From contig JANYJY010000048.1 in assembly GCA_025358295.1 (NCBI GenBank), positions 1 to 50,117 on the forward strand: a stretch of DNA of 50,117 bases, in the 5' to 3' direction. The stretch is from Gammaproteobacteria bacterium (GTDB lineage: Bacteria > Pseudomonadota > Gammaproteobacteria > Steroidobacterales > Steroidobacteraceae). The notes beneath the pieces are model-generated. The model worked only from the letters and a program-made list of their open reading frames with translations. It was not told the DNA's origin and made no database searches. Shown one piece after another: positions 1-9,324 of the stretch. The first letter of the stretch is position 1. Every line of letters begins with the position of its first letter. A program made the translations under genes and the position numbers.

Positions 1-1
1 G

Positions 2-181
2 GGATTGGATCAAGACGATCAGGCGTGGGGCGAATATTTGTTCTTTCGAGATAATCCCAAGGGTCTGCATTTGGAGCGCTGGCGCCACCTGCAGGGCTGC
101 GGCCGTTGGTTCAATCTGCAGCGCAATACGGTCACCCATGAAATATTGTCCGTATACGCCATGACTGATTCGGTGCCATGA
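2..181 (+). CDS. soxD: Sarcosine oxidase delta subunit, C-terminal part (5' truncated by window edge)
   Basis: The first 180 bases are open in one frame and give about 59 residues ending in a TGA at 179-181. The residues include YLFFRDNPKG, ERWRHLQGCGRWFN and RNTVTHE, which match the conserved core of the small delta subunit of heterotetrameric sarcosine oxidase. In this family the subunit binds zinc through cysteines and helps assemble the alpha/beta/gamma/delta complex that demethylates sarcosine to glycine. The gene ends in an ATGA overlap with soxA, so translation is probably coupled. The N-terminus, and presumably soxB before it, lie outside the window. The usual soxB-D-A-G order supports the call. 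Confidence 0.9.
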   Translation, partial: GLDQDDQAWGEYLFFRDNPKGLHLERWRHLQGCGRWFNLQRNTVTHEILSVYAMTDSVP

Positions 182-3087
182 CGGCCTCACGACTACCGGC
201 GCCGGCAGGGCGGTGCATCGATCGATCGCGACCACTGTCCTTCGAATTCAACGGCCGGCGCCTGCCCGGCTTCCAGGGCGATACGCTGGCATCGGCGCTG
301 CTGGCGAACGGCGTGCAACTGGTCGGCCGCAGTTTCAAGTTGCATCGGCCGCGCGGTATTTTTTCCTGCGGCGTAGAAGAACCCAATGCGCTGGTCGACT
401 TGTGCGCCGATGGGGCGAGAACTCCCAATATGCGGGCGACTTTGGTGGAATTGGACGAGGGCTTGGTCGCCGAGAGCGTCAATTGCTGGCCGAGTCTGGC
501 CTTCGACCTGGGTGCCATTAACAACAAGTTGGGCGCGTTCCTGCCGTCCGGCTTCTATTACAAAACGTTCAAATGGCCCAATTGGCATCTTTATGAGCCA
601 TCGATTCGCCGCATGGCGGGATTGGGGAAAGTGCGTGTGCAACCCGATCCCGATCGTTATGAGGAGATCGCCGCCCAAACGGACGTGCTCGTCATCGGCG
701 GCGGCCTCGCTGGATTGAGCGCGGCGGTTGCCGCTGCGGAGGCGGGTGCGGATACCCTGCTGCTGACCGGCTCAGCCCTGTTGGGCGGTGCACTTGCGTG
801 GCGTGAGGACGCTCAGATCGCCGATCTCCTCGGCCGCGCCCGCAACTTGGGCGTGCGGCTGATGACCCGCACCATGGCCTTCGGAATCTACGATCACAAC
901 CTCGTATGCGCGCGCGAGTCCCTGCCGAGGGGCGAGGGTTTCCACAATCGCTGCGGTGTGCTGCGCGAGCGACTTTGGAAGATTCGCGCCCGGGCCGTCA
1001 TCGCGGCCGCCGGCGCCTTGGAACGTCCGATGATCTTCCCCAATAATGATCGCCCCGGCGTCATGTTGGCCGGTGCGGCCGACAAGTATGCCCATGCCTT
1101 CGGCGTCGGCTGCGGCCGGCGCGTGGTCATCGCCGCCAACAGCGATTCAGCCTATACAACCGCCAAATCCTTACTCGATGCCGGCGTGAAAGTGATTGCC
1201 GTGATCGATCGTCGGCCGCGCACGGATATGGCTGCCGATAAGGTGCCGGTGCGCATTTTTGCGGACTCCGGCATCGCCGAAGTGGGCGGCACGAAGGCGG
1301 TGCGCCACTGCACGGTCATTTCCACCGATTCGAATGCCGCGCGTCCGGAGCGGCTGGAGTGCGATTTGATTTTGAGTGCCGGCGGGCACGCCCCGACGGT
1401 GCATTTACATTCTCAGGCCGGCGGAAAATTGCGCTGGCTGGAAAACTCCGCCATGTTCGTTCCCGACGGTGCGGCGCCCGGCGTGTGGAGCGCCGGCGCA
1501 TGCGCGGGCATCTTTGGCCGCGATGCGTTGGTGAATCATGCGGCGGAACTCGGCGCCGCGCTCGCGCGTGGCGGAGCTGTGCCGGCGGCGCCTATGGGGG
1601 GCGGCGGCATATCCTTGGCGGCCACCCACATTCCTGGATTGACGGGCAAGCACTTCGTGGACCTGCAGAACGATGTGTCGATGAGCGACGTTGGACTGGC
1701 CGCGCAAGAGAACTACCGTTCTGTCGAACATTTGAAACGCTACACCACCACCGGCATGGGCACCGACCAGGGCAAGACCAGCAACGTCAATGCATTGGTA
1801 TTGATGGGAGAGTTCACCGGTCGCGAGCCCGTGGATGTGGGGACCACGAAGTTTCGTCCGCCGTTCGCGCCGGTGAGCCTCGGGTTGCTCGCGGGTCGAC
1901 GGGTGGGCGACCTGTATCGGCCGTTGAAACATCTGCCGGCACGGGCGTGGCACCAAGCACGCGGCGCGCTATTCGAGCAATTCGGCAATTGGGTTCGCCC
2001 TTCGGCTTATCCGCTGTCCGGCGAATCATTGGAGGACGCGGCGCGGCGCGAGGCGGGCGCGGTGCGCAGAAGCGTCGGGTTATTCGACGGGTCGCCGCTC
2101 GGCAAGCTCGAAATCTACGGACCGGACGCGGCTGCATTTCTCGATCTCATGTATGTGGGGACAATGTCCACTTTGAGCGTGGGTCAGGCCCGCTATGGAA
2201 TATTGCTCAATGAGAACGGCATTGTCGTCGACGACGGCATCGTCGCCTGTCTCGGGCCGCAACATTACTGGGTGAACACCACCAGCGCGGGTGTGGAGCG
2301 CACCACGGCTGCATTCGAGGAATGGCTGCAATGCGAATACACGCAGTTGCGCGTGCTGGTGACGCCGGTCACTTCGCGCTGGGGCAATGTCACCGTGGCG
2401 GGACCCCGCGCCTGGGATTGGCTCGCGGCCGTCGGCTTCGCGGCGCAACTCTCGCCGAGTTCGATGAAGCATATGACGCTGCGCGAATGTACTTTGGACG
2501 GTGTGCGCTTGCGCGTATTGAGGGCGAGCTTCAGCGGCGAGTTAGGATATGAGATCAATGTTCCGGCCAATCATGTCGAGGCCTTGCTGGAACGATTTTG
2601 GCATCATGCGGCGGATTTCGCGGCCGTGCCCTATGGAATCGAAGCGCTCGAGATCATGCGCACGGAAAAGGGCTTCATTCACATCGGCACCGACACCGAC
2701 GGCACGACTCTGCCGCAGGACATCGGTTTTGCCCGCGCCATTGAGCGCAAGGCCGCGAATTTTGTCGGCCGGCGTTCGCTGCTGCGCCACGCCGCGCGCG
2801 ATCCGAACCGGTTCCAATTGGTGGCGCTATCGCCCGTCGATCGTCGTACACGTCTGCCGGTCGGCGCGCAAATTGCGGCCGCCGCTCCGCCGGCGCAATC
2901 CGAGGGCTATGTGACCTCCAGTTATTGGAGTCCTGCACTGCAGATGCCGGTCGCGCTAGGACTGCTTGCGCGCGGCACTCAGAGGATGGGCGAACGCATC
3001 AAGGTTCATCATCTGGGGACCATGATCGAGGCCGAGGTGGTCAGGGCGCCGTTTGTTGACCCTGCCGGAGAGCGCCTGAATGGTTGA
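178..3087 (+). CDS. soxA: Sarcosine oxidase alpha subunit
   Basis: A 969-residue protein of the usual length for the alpha subunit of heterotetrameric sarcosine oxidase. In order it shows an N-terminal Fer2-like region (GDTLASALLANGV, about residues 38-50; RGIFSCGVEEPNA further on), a Rossmann dinucleotide-binding fold (VLVIGGGLAGLSAA, about residue 170), and a C-terminal GcvT-like folate-binding domain (about 590-960, with SFSGELGYEI). The enzyme oxidises sarcosine to glycine and passes the methyl carbon to tetrahydrofolate as 5,10-methylene-THF. The start is the ATG of an ATGA overlap with soxD, and the stop overlaps soxG by 8 bases. It is cytoplasmic. FolD, encoded at 4583-5473, would process the methylene-THF product. 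Confidence 0.95.
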   Translation: MTASRLPAPAGRCIDRSRPLSFEFNGRRLPGFQGDTLASALLANGVQLVGRSFKLHRPRGIFSCGVEEPNALVDLCADGARTPNMRATLVELDEGLVAESVNCWPSLAFDLGAINNKLGAFLPSGFYYKTFKWPNWHLYEPSIRRMAGLGKVRVQPDPDRYEEIAAQTDVLVIGGGLAGLSAAVAAAEAGADTLLLTGSALLGGALAWREDAQIADLLGRARNLGVRLMTRTMAFGIYDHNLVCARESLPRGEGFHNRCGVLRERLWKIRARAVIAAAGALERPMIFPNNDRPGVMLAGAADKYAHAFGVGCGRRVVIAANSDSAYTTAKSLLDAGVKVIAVIDRRPRTDMAADKVPVRIFADSGIAEVGGTKAVRHCTVISTDSNAARPERLECDLILSAGGHAPTVHLHSQAGGKLRWLENSAMFVPDGAAPGVWSAGACAGIFGRDALVNHAAELGAALARGGAVPAAPMGGGGISLAATHIPGLTGKHFVDLQNDVSMSDVGLAAQENYRSVEHLKRYTTTGMGTDQGKTSNVNALVLMGEFTGREPVDVGTTKFRPPFAPVSLGLLAGRRVGDLYRPLKHLPARAWHQARGALFEQFGNWVRPSAYPLSGESLEDAARREAGAVRRSVGLFDGSPLGKLEIYGPDAAAFLDLMYVGTMSTLSVGQARYGILLNENGIVVDDGIVACLGPQHYWVNTTSAGVERTTAAFEEWLQCEYTQLRVLVTPVTSRWGNVTVAGPRAWDWLAAVGFAAQLSPSSMKHMTLRECTLDGVRLRVLRASFSGELGYEINVPANHVEALLERFWHHAADFAAVPYGIEALEIMRTEKGFIHIGTDTDGTTLPQDIGFARAIERKAANFVGRRSLLRHAARDPNRFQLVALSPVDRRTRLPVGAQIAAAAPPAQSEGYVTSSYWSPALQMPVALGLLARGTQRMGERIKVHHLGTMIEAEVVRAPFVDPAGERLNG

Positions 3088-3631
3088 ATTGCAGAACGAT
3101 TCAACCGCTGCCATCGGCGCGGTGGGGCTGACTATCAACGCGGTCACCGATCTACAGATTGCCGCGTTACGTTACTTCGAGAGTGCCGGCGATTTCGCGG
3201 CCATGGTGCGCCGGCAGTTGGGAATAGCTCTCCCGCAGCCGCTGCGGTTCAATGCCGCCCCAGGGACCGACAGCGATCCGACTCTGCTGCTGGCATGGCG
3301 CAGTCCTACGGAAACTTGGCTATTGAGTACCGATGGGGCCGCCGTCGCGGGTCTCGCGACGCAGCCTGCACCGGTTGCGGATGGCTGCGTGGTGGATCTC
3401 ACGGGCGGGGTCCGCGTAGTTCGCGTGCGGGGCCCGAGGGCGGGCGATTTTTTGCGTCGATTGGGCGCTGTCTCTGCCCTATCCCATCCCGGCGAAGCCT
3501 TGTCCGGCCGATTGGCCGATCTCAATGTTCTGACGGTTTGCCTGTCTTACGAACACTACTTATTGCTGGTGGAGCGTGTGTACGGCGCACATCTGATGGA
3601 CTGGATGCGCGCCACCGCGGCCGATTTCTGA
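3080..3631 (+). CDS. soxG: Sarcosine oxidase gamma subunit
   Basis: This 183-residue protein follows soxA with an 8-base overlap, the expected operon position for soxG. The sequence is of the variable gamma type: a segment DPTLLLAWRSPTETWLL, then VVDLTGGVRVVRVRGPRAGDFLRRL, the region related to the folate-domain fold of GcvT, and a C-terminal HYLLLVERVYGAHLMDWMRA. The gamma subunit is thought to stabilise the alpha/beta complex rather than to catalyse. Identification rests on weak but recognisable motifs plus gene order. The stop at 3629-3631 lies next to the possible start region of the downstream hydrolase. Confidence 0.88.
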   Translation: MVELQNDSTAAIGAVGLTINAVTDLQIAALRYFESAGDFAAMVRRQLGIALPQPLRFNAAPGTDSDPTLLLAWRSPTETWLLSTDGAAVAGLATQPAPVADGCVVDLTGGVRVVRVRGPRAGDFLRRLGAVSALSHPGEALSGRLADLNVLTVCLSYEHYLLLVERVYGAHLMDWMRATAADF

Positions 3632-3672
3632 ATAACTCGCAACGCTGGAGGCAGGGCATTCTGCGCGCGACG

Positions 3673-4608
3673 GTGTTGGCGCTCCTAGCCGTCATCGTCT
3701 GCGGCATTGCTTGGCGGGCGCCTGAAGCAGCGGCATGGCTGTGGCGTGTGCGCGCCGGGACTCCGGCGATGAATGCGGACAAACCGGCGCTCCAGGCGCC
3801 GCTTCGCTGGTTCGACTCTTACTACGTCGTGGGAGATTTGGGCGAGGGCGCATTTGCCATCGGCGAACCATTCTATGGCCAGTGCAACTTCAGCTATCTC
3901 ATCGTCGGTTCGCAGCGTGCATTGCTGTTCGACACGGGACCCGGTGTCCGGGATATTTCTGCCGTCGTGAGCGCGCTTACCTCGCTGCCCGTCGAGGTGC
4001 TGCCGTCGCATTTGCACTTTGATCATACGGGAAACTTGCATCGTTTCGCCGCTGTCGCGCTGCTCAACTTGCCGGCGCTTCGCGCGCAAGTGCACGAGGG
4101 CGTGTTCTCGCTAGGGCTCTACCAAAGCTTGGGATTCATTGAAGGATTCAAGCGCGAGCCGTTTCGAGTTGCCCACTGGCTCGATTCAGGAGCGGAAATC
4201 GATTTGGGGGACCGGCGCCTGCTGCTGGTGAATCTGCCGGGACACACGGCCGAATCCGTGGTGCTCGTCGATGGGCTCGCCAATCGAGTTTTTGCCGGGG
4301 ACTTCATCTACCCCTCGGAGATCTACGCTTTTCTGCCTGGTGCGGATCTTGGCGCCTACGCGGCGAGCGCCCGCAAGCTGCAGGCGATGGTGAACGAGCA
4401 AACTCGAATTTTGGGTGCGCACGGCTGTGAGCGGCAGGGGCAGGTCGATGTGCCCACCCTGGGTCGATCCGACGTGCAGGCCCTCGCCTCCGCTTTGGAG
4501 CAGGCCGCCCACAGCAACGGGCCCGTGGGAACAGGCTGGTTCCCCAGAATCATGCCTGTCAACGAGCGCATGATTCTATGGGCTAAGTACCCGTGGATGT
4601 CTCGCTGA
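3673..4608 (+). CDS. Membrane-anchored metallo-beta-lactamase-fold hydrolase
   Basis: The metallo-beta-lactamase fold is clear: SHLHFDHTGN supplies the HxHxDH zinc motif, NLPGHTAESVVL a later histidine, VFAGDFIY an aspartate, and ILGAHG a final histidine. The N-terminus carries a hydrophobic stretch (VLALLAVIVCGIAW), so the enzyme is probably anchored in or exported across the inner membrane. The start is uncertain. A GTG at 3673 is used here (311 residues). A CTG at 3661 lies 9 bases after a GGAGG, a CTG at 3628 overlaps the soxG stop, and an ATG at 3769 would remove the hydrophobic segment. The substrate cannot be told. It follows soxG closely and is probably in the same transcript. Its stop lies inside the convergent folD by 26 bases. 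Confidence 0.8.
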   Translation: MLALLAVIVCGIAWRAPEAAAWLWRVRAGTPAMNADKPALQAPLRWFDSYYVVGDLGEGAFAIGEPFYGQCNFSYLIVGSQRALLFDTGPGVRDISAVVSALTSLPVEVLPSHLHFDHTGNLHRFAAVALLNLPALRAQVHEGVFSLGLYQSLGFIEGFKREPFRVAHWLDSGAEIDLGDRRLLLVNLPGHTAESVVLVDGLANRVFAGDFIYPSEIYAFLPGADLGAYAASARKLQAMVNEQTRILGAHGCERQGQVDVPTLGRSDVQALASALEQAAHSNGPVGTGWFPRIMPVNERMILWAKYPWMSR

Positions 4609-5473
4609 TTCCCCACATGCGCTGCGCCGCCGTGATGGTATTGGCGAGCAGCATGGTGACCGTCATGGGGCCGACGCCGCCCGGAACCGGTGTGATATAC
4701 GAAGCCTTCTGTCGGACTCCCTCGAAGTCCACATCGCCGACCACCTTGCCGTTGGGCAGGCGATTGATGCCCACATCGATGACCACGGCGCCCGTCTTGA
4801 CCATTTGCGGCACGATGAGATTTGGCTTGCCGGCTGCAACCACCAGGATGTCGGCGAGAATCGTGAATTGCGCCAAGTCGCGAGTCTTGGCGTGACAGAT
4901 GCAAACCGTTGCATCCTTCTGCATCAACATCATGGCGGTCGGCTTACCGACGATATTGCTGGCGCCGACCACCACCACGTTTTGACCGGCAATGGGAATG
5001 CCTTCGGCTTCCAGGAGCTTTTGCACGCCATAGGGCGTACAGGGCGGAAACACCGCCGTCCCGAGCGCCAGGCTGCCGACGTTGTACAGGTGAAATCCAT
5101 CCACATCTTTCTCGACGGAGATTCGTTCCAGCACCGCATGGACGGGTAAATGGGCGGGCAGGGGTAGCTGCACCAAGATGCCGTGTACGGATGGGTCGCG
5201 ATTCTGCTCTTCAATCACCGCGAGCAGGGCCTCGAGCCCGGTGGACGCCGGCAGTTCGATCACCACCGACGCAATGCCGACGTCGCGGCAGGCTTTGGAC
5301 TTGTTCGAGACGTATAGCCGCGAAGGTGCATCGTCACCGACCAGAATCACGGTGAGTTTGGGCGGGGCGCCGAATTTCGCAAGCAGCCCCGCGGCTTTGA
5401 TGCGCAATGCCTCGCGTAGCTGTCGCGCATGGTGGCGCCCGTCGATGATTTTGGCGCCGGCTGTTTGAGTCAT
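4583..5473 (-). CDS. folD: Bifunctional methylenetetrahydrofolate dehydrogenase / methenyltetrahydrofolate cyclohydrolase
   Basis: A 296-residue cytoplasmic enzyme with all FolD signatures: SRLYVSNKSKACRDVGI with the catalytic lysine, GILVQLPLPAHL, DVDGFH, PCTPYGV, the nucleotide-binding VVVVGASNIVGKP, and a C-terminal PVPGGVGPMTVTML. It converts 5,10-methylene-THF to 10-formyl-THF using NADP. The frame stays open upstream to 5632, but the family N-terminus matches the ATG at 5473 (MTQTAG...). It sits tail-to-tail with the sox/hydrolase transcript and overlaps it by 26 bases. The context makes sense because sarcosine oxidase yields methylene-THF. The promoter should lie in the 200 bases shared with the divergent lipoprotein gene. 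Confidence 0.96.
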   Translation of the reverse strand: MTQTAGAKIIDGRHHARQLREALRIKAAGLLAKFGAPPKLTVILVGDDAPSRLYVSNKSKACRDVGIASVVIELPASTGLEALLAVIEEQNRDPSVHGILVQLPLPAHLPVHAVLERISVEKDVDGFHLYNVGSLALGTAVFPPCTPYGVQKLLEAEGIPIAGQNVVVVGASNIVGKPTAMMLMQKDATVCICHAKTRDLAQFTILADILVVAAGKPNLIVPQMVKTGAVVIDVGINRLPNGKVVGDVDFEGVRQKASYITPVPGGVGPMTVTMLLANTITAAQRMWGISETSTGT

Positions 5474-5675
5474 AGGGACGGAAAACTCGTGTAAAACCCG
5501 GATGATACGCGAAGCGCGCTCTAGTTTGCGGACAAATGGCTGCGGCGCGCCAATCAGTCGAACCTCCACCTTGTAGACGCGGCAGCGATTCGAGTGTCCG
5601 AACCAGCCAACTTTGTATGTTCGCTGGGGCACCTACCTGACGAGTCAACCTGACTCTCGCTTTGAGGATGCCATC

Positions 5676-7700
5676 GTGCGAATACGACGTGTTGTATCGG
5701 TCTGTGTGACCGGAATGATTTGTGGTTTGGTTTTAGCCGGTTGCGGCGGCGGCGGCGGCTACGGAGGCGGATCCTCCATGCCTGGCGCCAATGTCAATGT
5801 AACCGTGGCGCCAACCAGCATCACGCTCGGACAATCGGCGGTGGTGACGTGGACATCGAACAGCGGCACGACTTGCACCGCTAGCGGCGGCTGGAGCGGC
5901 AGTCTGGCCGCCTCGGGAACGCAAACCGTGACGCCGACGGCGGCGGGCACCGATACCTTCAACTTAAGTTGCACGGGTAATTCCTACGGTTCGGGCACCG
6001 GTTCAGCCAGCCTCACCGTGAACGCCTCGACGGCGTACTCGCTGACCAATCTCGTCGCTGACAAGGCGGGCGGCACTGCGTTGAATGTAGATGCGAATCT
6101 CGTGAATCCCTGGGGTCTATCGATCCCAACAGGCAATTTCTTCGCCTGGGTGGCAAACAATCATTCCGAGACATCCACTTTGTACGATGGCAACGGCGTA
6201 GCTCAACCGCATGCGGCTGCGCTTGTGGTCAGCTTTGCGGCGGGTGCCGGTGGCGCGACTTTCGATCCCACGGGCGTTGTCTTCAACGGCGCTGCGAGCG
6301 ATTTTGTGGTCTCCAGTGCGGGCGCATCCGGTGCCGCCGCGTTCATCTTCGACGGCGAGGGGGGAATGATCGCCGGCTGGTCGCATAGTGTCGATGCCAC
6401 GCACGCCGTCACCATGTATACGGACGCAGGGGGCGCGGTGTACAAGGGCATTGCATTGGCTCAACACAATGGCAAGGCCTTTCTATATGCCGCGGATTTT
6501 CATAACAATAAAGTCGACGTGTTCGATGCGACCTTCGTCAAGCAGGTAACGTCGGCGACCGCCTTCACCTTTACCGACTCCAGCATTCCGGCGGGATATG
6601 CGCCCTTCGGCATTCAGTCCATCGCCACCGGGGCAGCCGGTGCACTGCAGCTCTGCGTGACCTATGCGAAGCAGCTGGGACCCGACAATCACGACAATGC
6701 CAATGGCGCCGGCCTGGGATATGTCGATATCTACGACACCAACGGCAAGCTGATCAAGCAATTGGTGGCAACGGGGGCGCTGAATGCTCCCTGGGGTGTT
6801 GCCATCGCGCCCGCGGACTTCGGCACCCTCGCCAAGGCATTGTTGGTGGGAAATTTCGGCGATGGAAAAATCAACGCCTACGATACCTCAACCGGCGCCT
6901 ATATCGGCACAGTGAAAGATTCAGCGGGCGCGGCCATCGCCACGCCGGGACTCTGGGGCATCGCCTTCGGCAACGATGCGAACAATCAACCGCACAACAC
7001 CCTGTTCTTCGCTGCGGGCACCAACAACGAGGCGAACGGTAGTTACGGCCGTATCGACGTCGGTGCGACACCGCCCGTCCTCAATGCCGCGCCGGTGGTC
7101 ACTCTGACCACGCCGACCGGCGCCCTCAAGGGCACTGTGGCCTTGAGCGCCACGGTGGTCGATCCGATCACCGTCGCGAAGGTCGAGTTCTTTGCCAATT
7201 CAACCTCCCTTGGTGTCGTGACGGCTCCGCCCTATACCGTCCAGTGGGATACCACCGCCGTGACCGACGGTTCGGTCAGCGTCAATGCCAAGGCGACGGA
7301 TGCGGACGGTAATGTGGGCTCAAAGGCCGCTACCGTGACGGTCTCCAATACGGTGGTCGCCCAGGTGACGCTCACCCAGCTGCAAACCACCCTCTTCACG
7401 CCGATCTGTTCGGTGTGCCACACCGGCGTGGGCTCGAGTTTGCCGGGCGTACAAAACCTCACGGCCGGGCACACCTTTGCCAGCATCGTCGGTGTGGCGA
7501 GTATCGAGCAGCCGAGTCTGCTGCGCATCAAGCCCAGCGACGCCGCCAACAGCTACCTGGTGCAGAAGATCGAGGGCGCCGCGGGAATCACCGGATCGCG
7601 GATGCCGCTGGGCTGCGGAGCCTCGTCGAATCCCTGTCTCGATCAGAACACCATCGATCTGGTGAAGACCTGGGTCAATCAGGGCGCGCTCAACAACTAG
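5676..7700 (+). CDS. TIGR03118-like lipoprotein with Ig-like and C-terminal CxxCH domain
   Basis: A predicted 674-residue lipoprotein. The GTG at 5676 follows GAGG by 8 bases and starts a clean lipoprotein signal (VRIRR..., lipobox LAGC, then a glycine-rich linker). After a short beta-rich domain (about residues 35-110) comes a beta-propeller-like region with LVNPWGLS, WVANNHSETSTLYDGNG and NAPWGVAIAP, typical of the TIGR03118 family. Next is an Ig-like domain (about 475-560, PVVTLTTPTG...). The C-terminal 100 residues contain one CxxCH (CSVCH, about 578-582) followed by LLRIKPSDAANSYLVQKIEG and RMPLG. A closely similar heme domain occurs in the lipoprotein at 44227-45039. It is probably a periplasmic or surface c-type heme protein; its role is unknown. 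Confidence 0.85.
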   Translation: MRIRRVVSVCVTGMICGLVLAGCGGGGGYGGGSSMPGANVNVTVAPTSITLGQSAVVTWTSNSGTTCTASGGWSGSLAASGTQTVTPTAAGTDTFNLSCTGNSYGSGTGSASLTVNASTAYSLTNLVADKAGGTALNVDANLVNPWGLSIPTGNFFAWVANNHSETSTLYDGNGVAQPHAAALVVSFAAGAGGATFDPTGVVFNGAASDFVVSSAGASGAAAFIFDGEGGMIAGWSHSVDATHAVTMYTDAGGAVYKGIALAQHNGKAFLYAADFHNNKVDVFDATFVKQVTSATAFTFTDSSIPAGYAPFGIQSIATGAAGALQLCVTYAKQLGPDNHDNANGAGLGYVDIYDTNGKLIKQLVATGALNAPWGVAIAPADFGTLAKALLVGNFGDGKINAYDTSTGAYIGTVKDSAGAAIATPGLWGIAFGNDANNQPHNTLFFAAGTNNEANGSYGRIDVGATPPVLNAAPVVTLTTPTGALKGTVALSATVVDPITVAKVEFFANSTSLGVVTAPPYTVQWDTTAVTDGSVSVNAKATDADGNVGSKAATVTVSNTVVAQVTLTQLQTTLFTPICSVCHTGVGSSLPGVQNLTAGHTFASIVGVASIEQPSLLRIKPSDAANSYLVQKIEGAAGITGSRMPLGCGASSNPCLDQNTIDLVKTWVNQGALNN

Positions 7701-7748
7701 GGGCGCAGGGCATGCGATGGGATCTCGGCGGTAAGGAAGCGTCTAGAA

Positions 7749-9278
7749 TTAAATTGGCGGGAATCTCGCCATCGCTTCCAGGTCGCCGAGATCCTGATCA
7801 TTGCGCACGTACAGGCGGCTCGCGTCGCGCAGGGGCTGGAAGTCCCAAGGCGTGTACTTGCCGGAGCGCAGGGCCGCGTAGACCAGATGGCGGCGCTGTT
7901 GGCTGGCAGTAACCGCCGCGTGCAGAGCACTGAGGTCCCAGCGCTGCGCCAGCTCGGCGCGAAAGTCTTGCACGAGCCTTGACTGCGCGGGCGAGCCCGC
8001 GAGATTGCGCAGTTCCTCCGGATCGTCGCGCAAGTCATAGAGTTGATCGGGATCCACCGGCGAATGCACGAATTTGTAACGGCCGCGCTTGATCATCACC
8101 AGGGGAGCGATCGCTCCCTCGGCCAGATATTCACCGAAGACTTCGTCCTTACCTGGGGCGCCGTTAAGCTGCGGCACCAGGCTCTGTCCGTCGAGAGGCG
8201 ATACGAAGTTTTGCGCCTTCGGGCCCGCGAGTTCGCAAAGCGTGGGCAGAATATCGACGAGCGAGGCGGATTCGGCCACACGCCGGGCCGCAAATCGTCC
8301 CGGTGCGTGTACGATCAGCGGGATGCGGCAGGCTGGCTCGAAGAAACTCATTTTGTACCAGAGGCCGCGCTCTCCCAGCATGTCGCCGTGATCGGCGAAT
8401 AACAACACGATGGTGTTCTCGGCCATGCCCGTATCGGCCAGCGCTTTGAGCAGCACGCCGACTTGATCGTCCACATAGGAAACCGCGCCATAGTAGGCAC
8501 GGCGCGCATTGCGCACCTGTGCCTCGTTCACCGGCAGCAGATCGAGTCCGCACACATGGCGCAAGCGGCGCGAGTGCGGATCAAGTTCCGCAGGGTCCAT
8601 GCGTACGCGCGGCATGTCGATGTCCGCGTGCGTGTACCGATCCCAGTAAGCTTGAGGAATGACATAGGGATCGTGGGGATGGGTCATGGAGGCGACCATG
8701 CAGAAGGGCCGCTTATCCTTGTCGCGCGCCATATCGAACAGTTCCTGCCGGGCGCTGAAGACGACGTCGTCGTCGAAGTCGATCTGATTGGTGCGCGTGC
8801 AGGGGCCCGCCTGGGTAACCGAGTCCATGGTGTGATACCAAGTCGGCCGATGCGAAAAGCGCGCCCAGTCGGGCGTCCAGCCGAAGTCGGCCGGATAGAT
8901 GTCGGTGGTCAAACGCTTCTCGAATCCGTGCAGCTGGTCCGCGCCGCAGAAATGCATTTTTCCGCTTAAGACCGTGCGGTATCCCGAGTGCCGTAGGTAA
9001 TGCGCAAAGGTCGGCACCTGCGAGGGAAATTCCGCCGCATTGTCGTATGCGCCTATGGCGGAGACTTGTCGTCCCGACAGCAGTGAAAAACGCGATGGTG
9101 CGCACAGCGGGCTGTTGCAGTAGAAGGAGTCGAACAGCACCCCGGCGCCGGCCAGGGCGTCGATGTGCGGCGTCTTCGCGACGGCGTTTCCGTACGCCGG
9201 AAGCGCGCGTGCGGTCAGCTGATCCGCCATCAAAATCAGGAAATTAGGACGGTCCGACAAGGTATTCTCCATTGCCAT
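7749..9278 (-). CDS. betC: Choline-sulfatase-like sulfatase
   Basis: A 509-residue type I sulfatase. LCAPSRFSLLSGRQ holds the CxPSR formylglycine motif, RPNFLILMADQL the N-terminal metal-binding Asp, and LLFADHGDMLGERGLWYK the second metal/His cluster. LSGKMHFCGADQLHGFEKRL and TDIYPADFGWTPDW match the choline-sulfatase subgroup, and the C-terminus (YTPWDFQPLRDASRLYVRN) matches its characteristic tail. It would hydrolyse choline-O-sulfate to choline and sulfate. No signal peptide is seen, so it is cytoplasmic, as BetC is. The start could be the ATG at 9278 or at 9272; neither has a strong ribosome-binding site. It reads toward the lipoprotein at 5676 and diverges from the toxin-antitoxin genes. 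A related organosulfate substrate is possible. Confidence 0.88.
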   Translation of the reverse strand: MAMENTLSDRPNFLILMADQLTARALPAYGNAVAKTPHIDALAGAGVLFDSFYCNSPLCAPSRFSLLSGRQVSAIGAYDNAAEFPSQVPTFAHYLRHSGYRTVLSGKMHFCGADQLHGFEKRLTTDIYPADFGWTPDWARFSHRPTWYHTMDSVTQAGPCTRTNQIDFDDDVVFSARQELFDMARDKDKRPFCMVASMTHPHDPYVIPQAYWDRYTHADIDMPRVRMDPAELDPHSRRLRHVCGLDLLPVNEAQVRNARRAYYGAVSYVDDQVGVLLKALADTGMAENTIVLLFADHGDMLGERGLWYKMSFFEPACRIPLIVHAPGRFAARRVAESASLVDILPTLCELAGPKAQNFVSPLDGQSLVPQLNGAPGKDEVFGEYLAEGAIAPLVMIKRGRYKFVHSPVDPDQLYDLRDDPEELRNLAGSPAQSRLVQDFRAELAQRWDLSALHAAVTASQQRRHLVYAALRSGKYTPWDFQPLRDASRLYVRNDQDLGDLEAMARFPPI

Positions 9279-9293
9279 TCAGGCGTCTACAGG

Positions 9294-9313
9294 TTAAACT
9301 AAGTCTAGTTTAA
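9294..9313. promoter_or_regulatory. Perfect inverted repeat, likely toxin-antitoxin operator
   Basis: Two 8-base arms, ttaaacta (9294-9301) and tagtttaa (9306-9313), are perfect inverted repeats around a 4-base spacer. They end 11 bases before the antitoxin ATG. Type II antitoxins normally bind such palindromes to repress their own operon. The repeat also lies only 15 bases upstream of the divergent sulfatase start, so binding could affect both promoters. The operator role is inferred. Confidence 0.7.
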
Positions 9314-9324
9314 AAAGGGCTATT

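Noticed and set aside
5540-5610. tRNA-like GTTCGA stretches in the folD/lipoprotein gap
   Set aside because: No cloverleaf could be built; acceptor and anticodon arms do not pair.
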